Positions 8,179-16,604 of a stretch of DNA of 64,000 bases are shown here, piece by piece. Source of the stretch: Microbacterium bovistercoris (GTDB taxonomy: Bacteria; Actinomycetota; Actinomycetes; Actinomycetales; Microbacteriaceae); the NCBI RefSeq assembly GCF_003387575.1, contig NZ_QUAB01000047.1, forward strand, positions 186,001 to 250,000, in the 5' to 3' direction. Made by a program: the position numbers and the translations under genes. The notes under the pieces are model-generated. The model did no database searches, was not told where the DNA came from, and saw nothing but the letters and a program-made list of their open reading frames with translations. Each line of letters begins with the position of its first letter. The first letter of the stretch is position 1.

Positions 8179-9093
8179 ATGCACGATCACGCACCGACCG
8201 ACCTCCGCTCGTCGAGCAATCGGCGACTGCTGACGATCTCGCTGTGTCTGACGGCGACGGTGATGGTCGTGCAGATCGTCGGCGCGGTGCTCAGCGGCTC
8301 GCTCGCGCTGCTGGCAGACGCGGCGCACATGTTCACGGATTCGTCGGCGCTGGTGATCGCGCTGATCGCGAGTGCCGTGGCCATGCGACCTGCCGACGAC
8401 CGGCGCACCTTCGGCTATCAGCGCGCCGAGGTGTTCGGCGCACTGATCAACGCCATCATCCTCATCGTGCTGATGGTCGTGGTGGCCGTGCAGGGGGTCT
8501 CGAGGCTGATCGAGCCGGGAGAGGTCGAGGTCGCCGGCCCCCTGATGCTGACGGTCGCCGTGATCGGCATGGTCGCCAACGGCGTATCGATGTGGCTGCT
8601 CAGCTCGGCGCAGAAGCACAGCATCAACGTGCGCGGCGCCTATCTCGAGGTGATGGGTGATCTCATCGGCTCGGTGATGGTGATCATCGCCGCGATCGTC
8701 ATCGTGACGACGGGATGGATGCCGGCCGACGCGATCGCCTCGCTCGTGATCGCGGCCATGATCCTGCCGCGAGCGCTCTCCCTGCTTCGGGAGGTGTTCT
8801 CGGTGCTCGCCGAGTCGGCGCCCAAGGGCACCCAGGTCAGCGAGATCCGCGAGCATCTGCGCGGTTACGACGGCGTCGTCGACGTGCACGACGTGCACGT
8901 CTGGCAGCTCACCCGCAGCGCGCCGGTGTTCACCGCGCACGTGCAGGTCGACCCCGCAGTGCTCACGAACGGCCGCGCGGCGACCCTGCTGGACGAATTC
9001 CACACCTGCCTCTCGGAGCATTTCGACGTGGAGCACTCGACGTTCCAGCTCGAGCCGGCCGACCGGTCCGAGTGCGAGGCGGCGCACGACTAG
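8179..9093 (+). CDS. Cation diffusion facilitator (CDF) family metal exporter
   Basis: A 304-residue inner-membrane protein with six predicted helices and a C-terminal cytoplasmic metallochaperone-like domain (after about residue 210). It exchanges divalent metal, probably zinc, for protons. The helix-2 metal site is visible as HMFTD (HxxxD). In helix 5 the matching site reads EVMGD, so glutamate stands where the best-known zinc exporters carry histidine. The FGYQRAEVFGALINA segment is typical of the family. It is monocistronic and converges on ligD, with a 4-nt overlap of the coding ends. Confidence 0.93.
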   Translation: MHDHAPTDLRSSSNRRLLTISLCLTATVMVVQIVGAVLSGSLALLADAAHMFTDSSALVIALIASAVAMRPADDRRTFGYQRAEVFGALINAIILIVLMVVVAVQGVSRLIEPGEVEVAGPLMLTVAVIGMVANGVSMWLLSSAQKHSINVRGAYLEVMGDLIGSVMVIIAAIVIVTTGWMPADAIASLVIAAMILPRALSLLREVFSVLAESAPKGTQVSEIREHLRGYDGVVDVHDVHVWQLTRSAPVFTAHVQVDPAVLTNGRAATLLDEFHTCLSEHFDVEHSTFQLEPADRSECEAAHD

Positions 9094-11489
9094 CTCTCGA
9101 GGCGGACCTCGGCGACGGTCTTGTCGGGCCGGAGGCCGCGCCAGCGGGCGTGTCGCAGGATGCCGCCGGGCGTCCAGTTCGCGAACTCCACCTCTCCGAC
9201 CAGTTCGGGACGCACCCAGAGCGCGTCCGATGCCTCGGGCGGCGGCACGTCGACTGCAGGCTCGTCCACGCGCAGCGGCTGGAGCCGGGTCAGGAGGTCG
9301 CGCAGCATCCGGTCGGTGAATCCGGTGCCGACTCTGCCGGCGTAGCGGAGTCGGCCGTCGTCGCCGGGCACCGCGAGCAGCAGCGACCCGAACGTGCCGG
9401 CCCGATCGCCGTTGCCCGGGCGGATGCCGACGATCACGACCTCCTGGGCGCGGGTGAGCTTGAGCTTCAGCCAGGCGTCCGACCGGACGCCTGGACGATA
9501 CCGCGACTGCGGATCCTTGGCGACGACGCCCTCCAGCCCGAACTCGCTGCTCGCGGCGAGGGCGGCGTCGACGTCATCGAACACCGGCGTCACCTGCACG
9601 GGCGCATCGAGGCCCTCCACGAGCTGCTCGAGCAACTCGCGGCGCTGGCGCAGTGGCGCGCCGGTGAGGTCGTGCCCGTTCAGCCGCAACAGGTCGAAGA
9701 GCAGGTAGACGACGGGGGTGCGCACCACCTCGCGCTCGATCTCGCGCGCCCTCGTGAGGTGCATCCGGTTCTGCAGGCGTGTGAAGCTGGGCCGTCCCTC
9801 GCTGTCGAAGGCCACGATCTCGCCGTCGACGATGGCGTCGTCGGCGGGCAGGTGCGGTGCGCCGTCGGCTGTCAACTCCGGGTAGCGTGCCGTGACGTCG
9901 GTGCCGCTGCGCGCGTGCAGTCGCATCCGCCCTCCGGACCAGCTGCCCAGCGCGCGGATGCCGTCCCACTTGATCTCCGCCCAGCCGCGAGAGCGGGCGA
10001 GACCGGCCGTGCCGTTCTCGGCGAGCATCGGCTGCGGCGCGGCCGTGTCCTGCCCGGGTCCTGAGCGACCGGAGCGAGACGAAGGGCGCTCGGGGCGGGC
10101 GACAGGCCTGCCCTCCTTCATCCGGTGCAGCAGCCACTGCGACTTCTCGCCACTGCCCGAGGTGCGGATCAGCGCGAGCCGGGCCGTGCCGAGCCGCCCG
10201 CCGGGGCGGCCCGTGAACGTGCCGATCACCTCGTCGTCGCGCCACTTCTCGAGGTCGACGGTGCCGCTGTCCCAGATCGTCATCCCGCCGGCGCCGTACT
10301 CACCGTGGGGGATGGTGCCCTCGAACTCGAGGTACTCGAGTGGATGCGGCTCGGTCATCACCGCGAGGTGGTTGCGGGCGGGGGAGTCCGGCACCCCCTT
10401 GGGGACGGCCCAGCTGATCAGCACGCCGTCACGCTCGATGCGCAGGTCGTGATGGAGGCTGCTGGCGTGGTGCTCCTGGATGACGAACCGCGTCGCGTGC
10501 GAGGCAGCCGCCGCCGTCGCGGGCATCGGCTCGGGCGTCTTCGACGCATCGCGCTTGGCGAGGTACGGCGCCAGCGCGGCGGGCACGGGGGCGAGGACAG
10601 CGAAAGGATCGATGCCGGCCGCCACCCTGGCCAGCACGTCCTCGAACTGGAGCTGGGCGAGCCCGGGGTCGTCGAGCTCCTCCCAGGTGCGCGGCGCCGC
10701 CACCCAGGGGCGTGCCCTGCCGCGCAGGGAGTACGGGGCGATCGTCGTCTTGGACGCGTTGTTCTGGCTCCAGTCGATGAACACCTTTCCGGGCCGGAGC
10801 GCCTTCGACATCACGCTGGTGGCCAGGTCGGGATGGTCGGCCTCGATCGAGCGGGCCAGCTCCTTGGCGACCGCGGAGGTCTGCTCACTGGTCTGCGCGC
10901 CGGTGCCGTCCTCTTCGACGGGCAGTGCGGCGTACAGGTGGATGCCCTTGCTGCCGCTCGTCACCGGCACCGGGTCGAGACCCATGCCGGTGAGGATGCC
11001 GCGCGCGACGCGCGCGATCTCGGCGCACTCGGCGAGTCCCGCGCCGGGGCCGGGGTCGAGGTCGAGCACGAGGCGATCGGGCCGGCCACGGCCGCCGGAT
11101 GAGGTGAAGCGCCACTGCGGCACATGCAGCTCGAGGGCGGCGACCTGTGCCAGCCAGACCAGCGTCGGCACGTCATCGGCCAGCGGATACTCCTTCGGCC
11201 CCTCGGAGTGCTCGATCGGCATTCTGCGGATCCACTCCGGAGCGCCTGGCTCCAGCTGCTTGGTGAAGAAGGACGACTCGGGAGCATCCGCTGTTCCCAC
11301 GCCCTCGACCCACCGTTTACGGGTGACCGGCCGACCACGCAGATGCGGCAGCATCACGGGCGCGACCCGGGTGACGTAGTCGATGATCTCGCCCTTGGTC
11401 GTGCCGGTCTCGGGATAGACCACCTTGTCGAGGTTGGTGATGCGCAGACGGCGGCCGTCGATCTGCACGACCTGCCCGCCCGAAGTCAT
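9090..11489 (-). CDS. ligD: Multidomain ATP-dependent DNA ligase LigD (Pol-PE-Lig)
   Basis: A 799-residue non-homologous end-joining enzyme. The order is polymerase/primase (about 10-300, with DLDPGPG catalytic acids and TSGSKGIHLY), 3'-phosphoesterase (about 335-470, with HHASSLHHDLR and HGEYGAG), and ligase (about 495-799, with the nucleotidyl-lysine motif EIKWDG). This is the mycobacterial order. The linker between phosphoesterase and ligase is Arg/Ser/Gly-rich and is encoded by a copy of a dispersed repeat (10056-10088). It is divergent from ku across 83 bp, and a TAGCCT box lies 6 nt before its ATG. Confidence 0.95.
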   Translation of the reverse strand: MTSGGQVVQIDGRRLRITNLDKVVYPETGTTKGEIIDYVTRVAPVMLPHLRGRPVTRKRWVEGVGTADAPESSFFTKQLEPGAPEWIRRMPIEHSEGPKEYPLADDVPTLVWLAQVAALELHVPQWRFTSSGGRGRPDRLVLDLDPGPGAGLAECAEIARVARGILTGMGLDPVPVTSGSKGIHLYAALPVEEDGTGAQTSEQTSAVAKELARSIEADHPDLATSVMSKALRPGKVFIDWSQNNASKTTIAPYSLRGRARPWVAAPRTWEELDDPGLAQLQFEDVLARVAAGIDPFAVLAPVPAALAPYLAKRDASKTPEPMPATAAAASHATRFVIQEHHASSLHHDLRIERDGVLISWAVPKGVPDSPARNHLAVMTEPHPLEYLEFEGTIPHGEYGAGGMTIWDSGTVDLEKWRDDEVIGTFTGRPGGRLGTARLALIRTSGSGEKSQWLLHRMKEGRPVARPERPSSRSGRSGPGQDTAAPQPMLAENGTAGLARSRGWAEIKWDGIRALGSWSGGRMRLHARSGTDVTARYPELTADGAPHLPADDAIVDGEIVAFDSEGRPSFTRLQNRMHLTRAREIEREVVRTPVVYLLFDLLRLNGHDLTGAPLRQRRELLEQLVEGLDAPVQVTPVFDDVDAALAASSEFGLEGVVAKDPQSRYRPGVRSDAWLKLKLTRAQEVVIVGIRPGNGDRAGTFGSLLLAVPGDDGRLRYAGRVGTGFTDRMLRDLLTRLQPLRVDEPAVDVPPPEASDALWVRPELVGEVEFANWTPGGILRHARWRGLRPDKTVAEVRLES
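10056..10088 (+). repeat. 33-bp dispersed repeat, copy 1 (inside ligD)
   Basis: Begins GGGTCCTGAGCGA and ends GACGAAGGGCG. It matches the sequence at 56172-56204 at 30 of 33 positions in the same orientation. It encodes the low-complexity linker between the LigD phosphoesterase and ligase domains. Confidence 0.7.
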
Positions 11490-11495
11490 GGGGAA

Positions 11496-11501
11496 AGGCT
11501 A
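11496..11501 (-). promoter_or_regulatory. -10 box for ligD
   Basis: Minus-strand TAGCCT ends 6 nt before the ligD ATG at 11489; the intervening bases (TTCCCC) offer no ribosome-binding site. Confidence 0.5.
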
Positions 11502-11572
11502 GGGCACATCTCTCGCGGCCGGTATGTCAAGGGGGCTGGCCCGCGCCGGTGCCGCTGGTGTGTACTGGTGCC

Positions 11573-12382
11573 ATGAGGACGATCTGGAAGGGCGCCCTGA
11601 CCTTCGGGCTGGTGAACGTGCCGGTGAAGGTGTACTCCGCCACCGAGGACCACGACGTGTCGCTGCACCAGGTGCACGACGAGGACGGCGGACGCATCCG
11701 CTATCAGCGCGTGTGCGAGGTGTGCGGACAGGTGATCCCGTACGCGGACATCGACAAGGCGTTCGTGGACGACGACGGTCAGACGGTCGTGCTCACCAAG
11801 GACGACCTGGCGGCCCTGCCTGCGGAGAAGAGCCGCGAGATCGATGTGCTGGAGTTCGTGCCCACCGAGCAGGTCGATCTGCTCACGCTCGACAAGGCCT
11901 ACTACCTGGAGCCCGACTCGAAGTCGCCGAAGGCCTACGTGCTGCTGCGCAAGACGCTCGAGCAGACCGACCGCACGGCGATCGTGCGTTTCACTCTGCG
12001 GCAGAAGACACGGCTCGCGGCGCTGCGGGTGCGCGGCGACGTGCTGGTGCTGCAGACGCTGCTGTGGGCCGACGAGGTGCGTGAGGCCGCGTTCGCATCG
12101 CTCGACGAAGAGGTGAAGATCAGCAAGAAGGAGCTCGAGCTCTCGTCATCGCTGGTCGACAGCTACTCGAGCGACTTCGATCCGGAGGAGTACGTCGACG
12201 AGTACCAGCGGGAGCTGCGCACCCTCATCGACGCGAAGATCGAGGCCGGCGAGGGCTTCGACGTCTCGGAGACGTTCGTCGAGGAGGGCGCCGCGGAGGG
12301 CGGCGAGGTCATCGACCTGATGGAGGCGCTGCGCGCCAGCGTCGAGAAGTCCAAGGCCGCGCGCAAGAGGGATGCCGGGTAG
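11573..12382 (+). CDS. ku: Ku DNA end-binding protein
   Basis: A 269-residue bacterial Ku that threads onto double-strand ends as a homodimer and recruits LigD. The N-terminal WKGALTFGLVNVPVKVYSAT block, the RVCEVCGQVIPYADIDKAF segment and the YYLEPDSKSPKAYVLLRKTLE block are diagnostic. ATG at 11573 gives the canonical MRTIWKG start; an ATG-less extension upstream has no homology. The lysine-rich tail is short. It is divergently transcribed from ligD, so the two parts of the end-joining system share one 83-bp control region. Confidence 0.96.
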   Translation: MRTIWKGALTFGLVNVPVKVYSATEDHDVSLHQVHDEDGGRIRYQRVCEVCGQVIPYADIDKAFVDDDGQTVVLTKDDLAALPAEKSREIDVLEFVPTEQVDLLTLDKAYYLEPDSKSPKAYVLLRKTLEQTDRTAIVRFTLRQKTRLAALRVRGDVLVLQTLLWADEVREAAFASLDEEVKISKKELELSSSLVDSYSSDFDPEEYVDEYQRELRTLIDAKIEAGEGFDVSETFVEEGAAEGGEVIDLMEALRASVEKSKAARKRDAG

Positions 12383-12392
12383 CCGGCATCCC
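12369..12392 (+). terminator. Hairpin across the end of ku
   Basis: A perfect 10-bp stem (GGGATGCCGG and CCGGCATCCC) with a 4-nt loop includes the ku stop codon and lies between the convergent ku and DedA genes. There is no T-run, so it may work as a bidirectional stem-only terminator. Confidence 0.5.
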
Positions 12393-12409
12393 GTCCGTCC
12401 CGCGCCGGG

Positions 12410-13168
12410 TCAGTGCTTGCCGTCGCCGTCGAAGTCGGGCGCGCGGTCGAAGACCTCGGGGTCCAGCGCCAGAGCCGACGTCTCCGGAGCGGTGATGCCG
12501 GCAGCGGCATCCCTCTCGGCCTCGATGCGCACCTTGCGGCGCTCCGAGAGGTAGTGCCAGACGGTGATCAGTGCGGTGCCGAGCACCGCGGCGATCAGGA
12601 TCAGGTCGATGTACTCCTGCACGAAGTGGCTCAGCCACGGGATGTAGGCGATCACGTAGCCGAACATGGTCAGGCCGAAGCCCCAGAGGATCGCACCGAT
12701 GAAGTTGTACAGCGTGTAGCGACGCCACGGCATGTGTCCGACGCCCGCCGCGACCGGGGCGAACGTGCGCACCATCGGAACGAAGCGCGCGAGCACGATC
12801 GTCAGGCCGCCGAAGCGCTCGAAGAACGCGTTCGTGCGCTCCACGTTCTTCATGCTGAACAGGCCCGATTCTTTGCGCTCGAAGACCGCGGGGCCTCCCT
12901 TGTGGCCGATGTAATAGCCCACCTCACCGCCGACGAACGCGGCGAGGGCGATCAGCAGCGCGACCACCCAGATGTTCACGCCGAAGATGTCGCTGGTGTG
13001 GGTGAGCAGGCCCGAGATCACCAGCAGTGTGTCGCCGGGCAGCAGGAAGCCCACCAGCAGACCGGTCTCGGCGAACACGATGAAGCACACGACGAGGAGA
13101 GCCCAGGGCCCCGCGCCGGCGATGATCGTCTCGGGGTCGAGCCAGGGAATGAGTCCGGCGTGGTGCAA
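12410..13168 (-). CDS. DedA family membrane protein
   Basis: A 252-residue polytopic membrane protein of the DedA/SNARE-associated family, thought to act in lipid scrambling and membrane homeostasis. The FLLPGDTLLVISGLL segment, the ARFVPMVRTFAPVAAGVGHMPWRRY block with its paired arginines and helices near the C-terminus are typical. I place the start at TTG 13168: GGGAG lies 6 nt upstream and the N-terminus then reads LHHAGLIPWLDPE. A much longer reading through the neighbouring tRNA gene is spurious. The last 40 residues are charged and cytoplasmic. A TATGCT box lies about 75 nt upstream. Confidence 0.9.
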   Translation of the reverse strand: MHHAGLIPWLDPETIIAGAGPWALLVVCFIVFAETGLLVGFLLPGDTLLVISGLLTHTSDIFGVNIWVVALLIALAAFVGGEVGYYIGHKGGPAVFERKESGLFSMKNVERTNAFFERFGGLTIVLARFVPMVRTFAPVAAGVGHMPWRRYTLYNFIGAILWGFGLTMFGYVIAYIPWLSHFVQEYIDLILIAAVLGTALITVWHYLSERRKVRIEAERDAAAGITAPETSALALDPEVFDRAPDFDGDGKH

Positions 13169-13242
13169 AAGAGGCTCCCGTCGAAAGGCTGTGAAACGGG
13201 CATGCGGGTACGGCCGAAGAACGGCACCCCTGCCCGCGTTCC

Positions 13243-13248
13243 AGCATA
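13243..13248 (-). promoter_or_regulatory. -10 box for the DedA gene
   Basis: Minus-strand TATGCT, a close match to the consensus, gives a leader of roughly 65-70 nt before the TTG start. No convincing -35 is visible. Confidence 0.4.
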
Positions 13249-13296
13249 GGGGCGTGAGGTGCCCGGCTGGCTGTGACTCTGCCTGACGACCCAGAG

Positions 13297-13378
13297 TGCG
13301 GAAGGTGGGACTCGAACCCACACGCCCGAAGGCACAGGAACCTAAATCCTGCGTGTCTACCGATTTCACCACTCCCGC
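13297..13378 (-). tRNA. tRNA-Leu (anticodon UAG)
   Basis: On the minus strand an 82-nt cloverleaf begins GCGGGAG and ends CTTCCGC plus discriminator A, with one G-U pair in the acceptor stem. The anticodon stem CAGGA/TCCTG encloses loop TTTAGGT, giving anticodon TAG for CUA leucine codons. The T-arm contains GGTTCGAGTCC. The extra arm, GTGCCTTCGGGCGT, is the long variable arm expected for leucine tRNA. CCA is not encoded. Confidence 0.95.
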
Positions 13379-13457
13379 GCGGCGTCAGTCAGTCTACTGT
13401 CGCGTGCCCTGTGGATAACTTTCGAGGCCGTTTCACGATTTCTGACACGATGCCCTC

Positions 13458-14600
13458 GTGAGTCATCCGTCCGTGGTCGTCGCCGAGCGCGTCAGGCGGC
13501 GCCTGCGCCTGGAGAACACCGATCCGTCCACGGCGCCCGAAGAGGCGCGGCGCATCGCACAGGCCGAAGTGCGTCGGCACAACGACCTGGCGCTCGCCCG
13601 CGGCGAGGTGTTCATCGACGACGAGCCGGCCCTGGTGCGTGACGTGCTGGCATCGGTGTCGGGCTTCGGGCCGCTGCAGCCGCTGCTCGACGACCCCGAC
13701 ATCGAGGAGATCATCATCAACGCGCCGGATCGGATCTTCGTGATCCGCGACGGTGAGAAGATCCGGCTCGACCTGCGCCTCACCGAGGTGATCGTGCGCG
13801 ATCTCGTGGAGCGGATGCTGCACGCGACGGGGCGCCGGGTCGACATCAGCCAGCCCTTCGTGGACGCCTCGCTACCCGACGGCTCCCGGCTGCACGTGGC
13901 GATCGCAGACGTCGTGCGGGGGTCGTGGGCGGTCAACATCCGGAAGTTCCTGCCCCAGCACCGCACGCTCGACACCTTGGTCGCCGCGGGTTCGATGCCG
14001 CCGGACGTGGGGCGGATGCTGCGCGCGGCCGTCTCCGACGGACGGAGTATCATCGTGTCCGGTGCGACGCACGCCGGCAAGACCACGCTCCTCGGCGCGC
14101 TCCTGGCCACCTGCGCCCACGAACAGCGCATCATCACGGTCGAGGAGACCTTCGAGCTTGCGGTCGAGGGGCCCGACGTCGTGGCGCTGCAGGGCAGACA
14201 GGCGAGCCTGGAGGGCAACGGCGAGATCACGCTGCGCCGACTGGTCAAGGAGGCACTGCGCATGCGACCGGAGCGTCTGGTCGTCGGCGAGGTGCGCGAC
14301 GCCGAGGCGCTCGACCTCGTGCTCGCACTGAACACGGGCGTGCCCGCGGCAGGAACCGTCCACGCGAATTCGGCGTCCGAGGCGCTGGACAAGCTCTGTC
14401 TGTTGCCGCTGCTGGCCGGACGCAACATCGACCGTGCGTTCATCGCCCCCGCGCTCGCCGCGTCGGTGTCGCTCGTCGTCCACGTCGTGCGGGATGCGGA
14501 CGGGCGGCGACGCGTGGCCGAGATCCTGGCGCCGACCGGTGAGGTCTCAGACGGACGCATCCTCACCCGTCGCGTCTACCGGGCGGAGGGAGTCGCGTGA
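13458..14600 (+). CDS. tadA: Tad pilus assembly ATPase (TadA/CpaF family)
   Basis: A 380-residue secretion ATPase that powers Flp/Tad pilus assembly. It has the CpaF N-terminal helical region, GFGPLQPLLDDPDIEEIIIN, a Walker A variant GATHAGKTTL (about residues 202-211), the Asp-box VEETFEL, and the Walker B and His-box region through VVGEVRDAEALDLVLALNTG and TVHANS. GTG at 13458 is the likely start. It overlaps tadB by 4 nt (GTGA). Unlike many clusters, no TadZ-like gene precedes it; the neighbour is tRNA-Leu. Confidence 0.93.
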   Translation: MSHPSVVVAERVRRRLRLENTDPSTAPEEARRIAQAEVRRHNDLALARGEVFIDDEPALVRDVLASVSGFGPLQPLLDDPDIEEIIINAPDRIFVIRDGEKIRLDLRLTEVIVRDLVERMLHATGRRVDISQPFVDASLPDGSRLHVAIADVVRGSWAVNIRKFLPQHRTLDTLVAAGSMPPDVGRMLRAAVSDGRSIIVSGATHAGKTTLLGALLATCAHEQRIITVEETFELAVEGPDVVALQGRQASLEGNGEITLRRLVKEALRMRPERLVVGEVRDAEALDLVLALNTGVPAAGTVHANSASEALDKLCLLPLLAGRNIDRAFIAPALAASVSLVVHVVRDADGRRRVAEILAPTGEVSDGRILTRRVYRAEGVA

Positions 14601-15454
14601 CCCTGTTGCTCGGAGCAATGCTCGCCGCCGGGCTTGTGCTCGTCGCATCACCCTGGTTGTGGCCGGCGGGCGCACGACGCGAGCGGCCCCCGCGCGACGG
14701 GGCGCTGCTGCGCCTCCTCGGTGAATCCGGGTACGGCCGCACCTCGCCGCGAACGCTGATCGCGGTCATGATCGCCGCCGCGCTCGGCGCCGCGGCCATC
14801 GCATGGCTGTTGACGTCCCTTCCCGTGCTCGGCGTCCTCGCGGGTCTCGCGGGCGCTGTCGCACCGGTGCTGTATCTGCGGGGACGACGGTTGCGCCTGC
14901 GCAAGGCCCGGCGCCAGCTGTGGCCGGACGTGTGCGACCTGCTCGTCGCCGCGATCCGCGTGGGGTTGTCTCTGCCCGACGCCGTGGCCTCCCTCGCCGA
15001 CACCGCACCGCAGGCGGTGCGTCCGGCTTTCGCCGTGTTCGCCCGCGACCTGCGGGCGACGGGTCGTTTCGAGACCAGCCTCGACCGGTTGAAGAGCACC
15101 CTGGCCGACCCCATCGCCGATCGCATCGTCGAGACGCTGCGCATGGCCCGCCAGGTGGGCGGAACGGAACTCACGGGCGTGCTGCGCGCACTCTCGTCAT
15201 CGGTGCGCGCCGATGCCGCGCTTCGTGGCGAGGTGGAGGCGAGACAGTCCTGGATCCGCGGCGCCGCCGTACTCGGCAGCGTCGCGCCCTGGGTGATCCT
15301 GGCGCTTCTCGCGATGCGTCCGGAGGGGGCAAGGGCGTATTCGACTCCCGAAGGCGTGATGGTCATCTGCGTGGGGGCGATCGTGTCCGTGCTCGCCTAC
15401 CGGATCATGCTCCGCATCGGGCGGCTGCCCGAACCAGGGCGGTGGTTCGGATGA
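14597..15454 (+). CDS. tadB: Tad pilus membrane platform protein TadB (T2SSF family)
   Basis: A 285-residue inner-membrane protein with two N-terminal helices (about 4-20 and 55-95) and a helical pair at the C-terminus. The central cytoplasmic T2SSF domain includes LLVAAIRVGLSLPDAVASLA and a second, degenerate repeat. It should form the membrane platform with TadC, driven by TadA. Both ends overlap neighbours by 4 nt, arguing for translational coupling. Confidence 0.9.
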   Translation: MTLLLGAMLAAGLVLVASPWLWPAGARRERPPRDGALLRLLGESGYGRTSPRTLIAVMIAAALGAAAIAWLLTSLPVLGVLAGLAGAVAPVLYLRGRRLRLRKARRQLWPDVCDLLVAAIRVGLSLPDAVASLADTAPQAVRPAFAVFARDLRATGRFETSLDRLKSTLADPIADRIVETLRMARQVGGTELTGVLRALSSSVRADAALRGEVEARQSWIRGAAVLGSVAPWVILALLAMRPEGARAYSTPEGVMVICVGAIVSVLAYRIMLRIGRLPEPGRWFG

Positions 15455-16389
15455 GCGGCGTGACCGATGCCGCGATCGCAGTTCTCCTCGGCGGCGCGCT
15501 GGCCGCCGGGTTGATCTCGATCCTGTTCGCCCTCCCGCGCTGGCGCGCGCTGCCGCTGGACCGTCGCATCGCACCGTATGTGCGTGATGTCGTCCCCGAC
15601 GAGTTGCTGCCGGCAGGGGTGCTGCCCAGCCCGGGGCTGCTCCCGGTCAGCGGCCGGCGGACTCGTGATCGTCTGCTGACCGGACTCGAGCGGATGCTGG
15701 GTGGAGGAGAGGCCCTGCGACAGCGGCTCTCCCAGGCCGGCGGCGATCAGCAGCCGGCGACGTTCCGGGCACGTCAGCTGGGCTGGACGCTCGCCGGACT
15801 CGCCGCAGGTGCGGCTGTCGTCATCGCGTTGGCGATGTCCGGGCGGCTGAGCGTGCCGACGGCGCTGCTGCCGATCATCGGCGCGGCCGTCGCCGCGATC
15901 GGCTACGACGCGCAGCTGACGGCTCGGGCGAAGGCACGTCGCGCGCGGCTGGCCGACGAGCTGCCGACGATGCTGGAGTTCCTCGCCCTGTGCCTGTCTG
16001 CGGGGGAGTCGCTGCCCGACGCGCTGAAGCGGGTCTCGTCGATCGGCACCGGCGAGCTGACCACCGAGCTGCGCAGGGTGGTGCTGTCGGTGAACACCGG
16101 CTCGCCCCTCGCGGACGCCCTCAGCGAGATGGCGAATCGTCTGCAGCTTCCCGCGCTGAGTCGCGCCGTCGATCAGCTGGTCGCAGCGCTGGAGCACGGC
16201 GCACCGCTGGCCGGAGTGCTGCAGGCGCAGGCCGGCGACGCACGTGAAGAGGCCAAACGTGTGCTCATCGAACAGGCGGGGCGCAAGGAGATCTTGATGC
16301 TTCTGCCGCTGGTCTTCCTGATTCTGCCCTTGAGCGTTCTGTTCGCCATCTACCCGGGGATGTTCATTCTGCGGCTCGGCCTCGGCTGA
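15451..16389 (+). CDS. tadC: Tad pilus membrane platform protein TadC (T2SSF family)
   Basis: A 312-residue partner of TadB. The T2SSF block is clear: FLALCLSAGESLPDALKRVS, followed by AVDQLVAALEHGAPLAGVLQAQAGDAREE. Helices lie near 8-25, 105-145 and at the C-terminal end (ILMLLPLVFLILPLSVLFAIYP). ATG at 15451 overlaps the tadB stop. A pilin-like gene follows 20 nt later with its own GGAGGAG ribosome-binding site. Confidence 0.9.
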   Translation: MSGVTDAAIAVLLGGALAAGLISILFALPRWRALPLDRRIAPYVRDVVPDELLPAGVLPSPGLLPVSGRRTRDRLLTGLERMLGGGEALRQRLSQAGGDQQPATFRARQLGWTLAGLAAGAAVVIALAMSGRLSVPTALLPIIGAAVAAIGYDAQLTARAKARRARLADELPTMLEFLALCLSAGESLPDALKRVSSIGTGELTTELRRVVLSVNTGSPLADALSEMANRLQLPALSRAVDQLVAALEHGAPLAGVLQAQAGDAREEAKRVLIEQAGRKEILMLLPLVFLILPLSVLFAIYPGMFILRLGLG

Positions 16390-16409
16390 GTCACGATCGG
16401 AGGAGACAC

Positions 16410-16598
16410 ATGAAGACCATCAGACGCTGGTTCCGTGACGCCCAGGAGCTCGCCGCCGACGAACGCGGCGACGTGCCGGGATGGGTGCTCGTGACCTTGA
16501 TGACGGCCGGCTTGGTCGTCTTGATCTGGGCCGTGGCCGGCCCGGCGCTGACCGACCTGTTCCAGCAGGCGATGTCCAGCGTCTCCGGCATCGGCTGA
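16410..16598 (+). CDS. Small Flp-pilin-like protein
   Basis: A 62-residue protein with a charged N-terminus, one hydrophobic helix (about residues 24-45) and a short C-terminal tail, in the position of the Flp major pilin. The putative prepilin site is DERG before DVPGW, but the glutamate expected at +5 of the mature pilin is replaced by tryptophan. It could be the structural pilin with altered processing, or an anchor. A strong GGAGGAG lies 7-8 nt upstream of the ATG. Confidence 0.75.
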   Translation: MKTIRRWFRDAQELAADERGDVPGWVLVTLMTAGLVVLIWAVAGPALTDLFQQAMSSVSGIG

Positions 16599-16604
16599 GC
16601 GCAC

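Noticed and set aside
13169..13372. N-terminal extension of the DedA gene running through the tRNA-Leu gene
   Set aside because: The extra residues are a translation of the tRNA antisense frame; a TTG start with a well-spaced GGGAG lies at 13168 and gives the expected DedA N-terminus.
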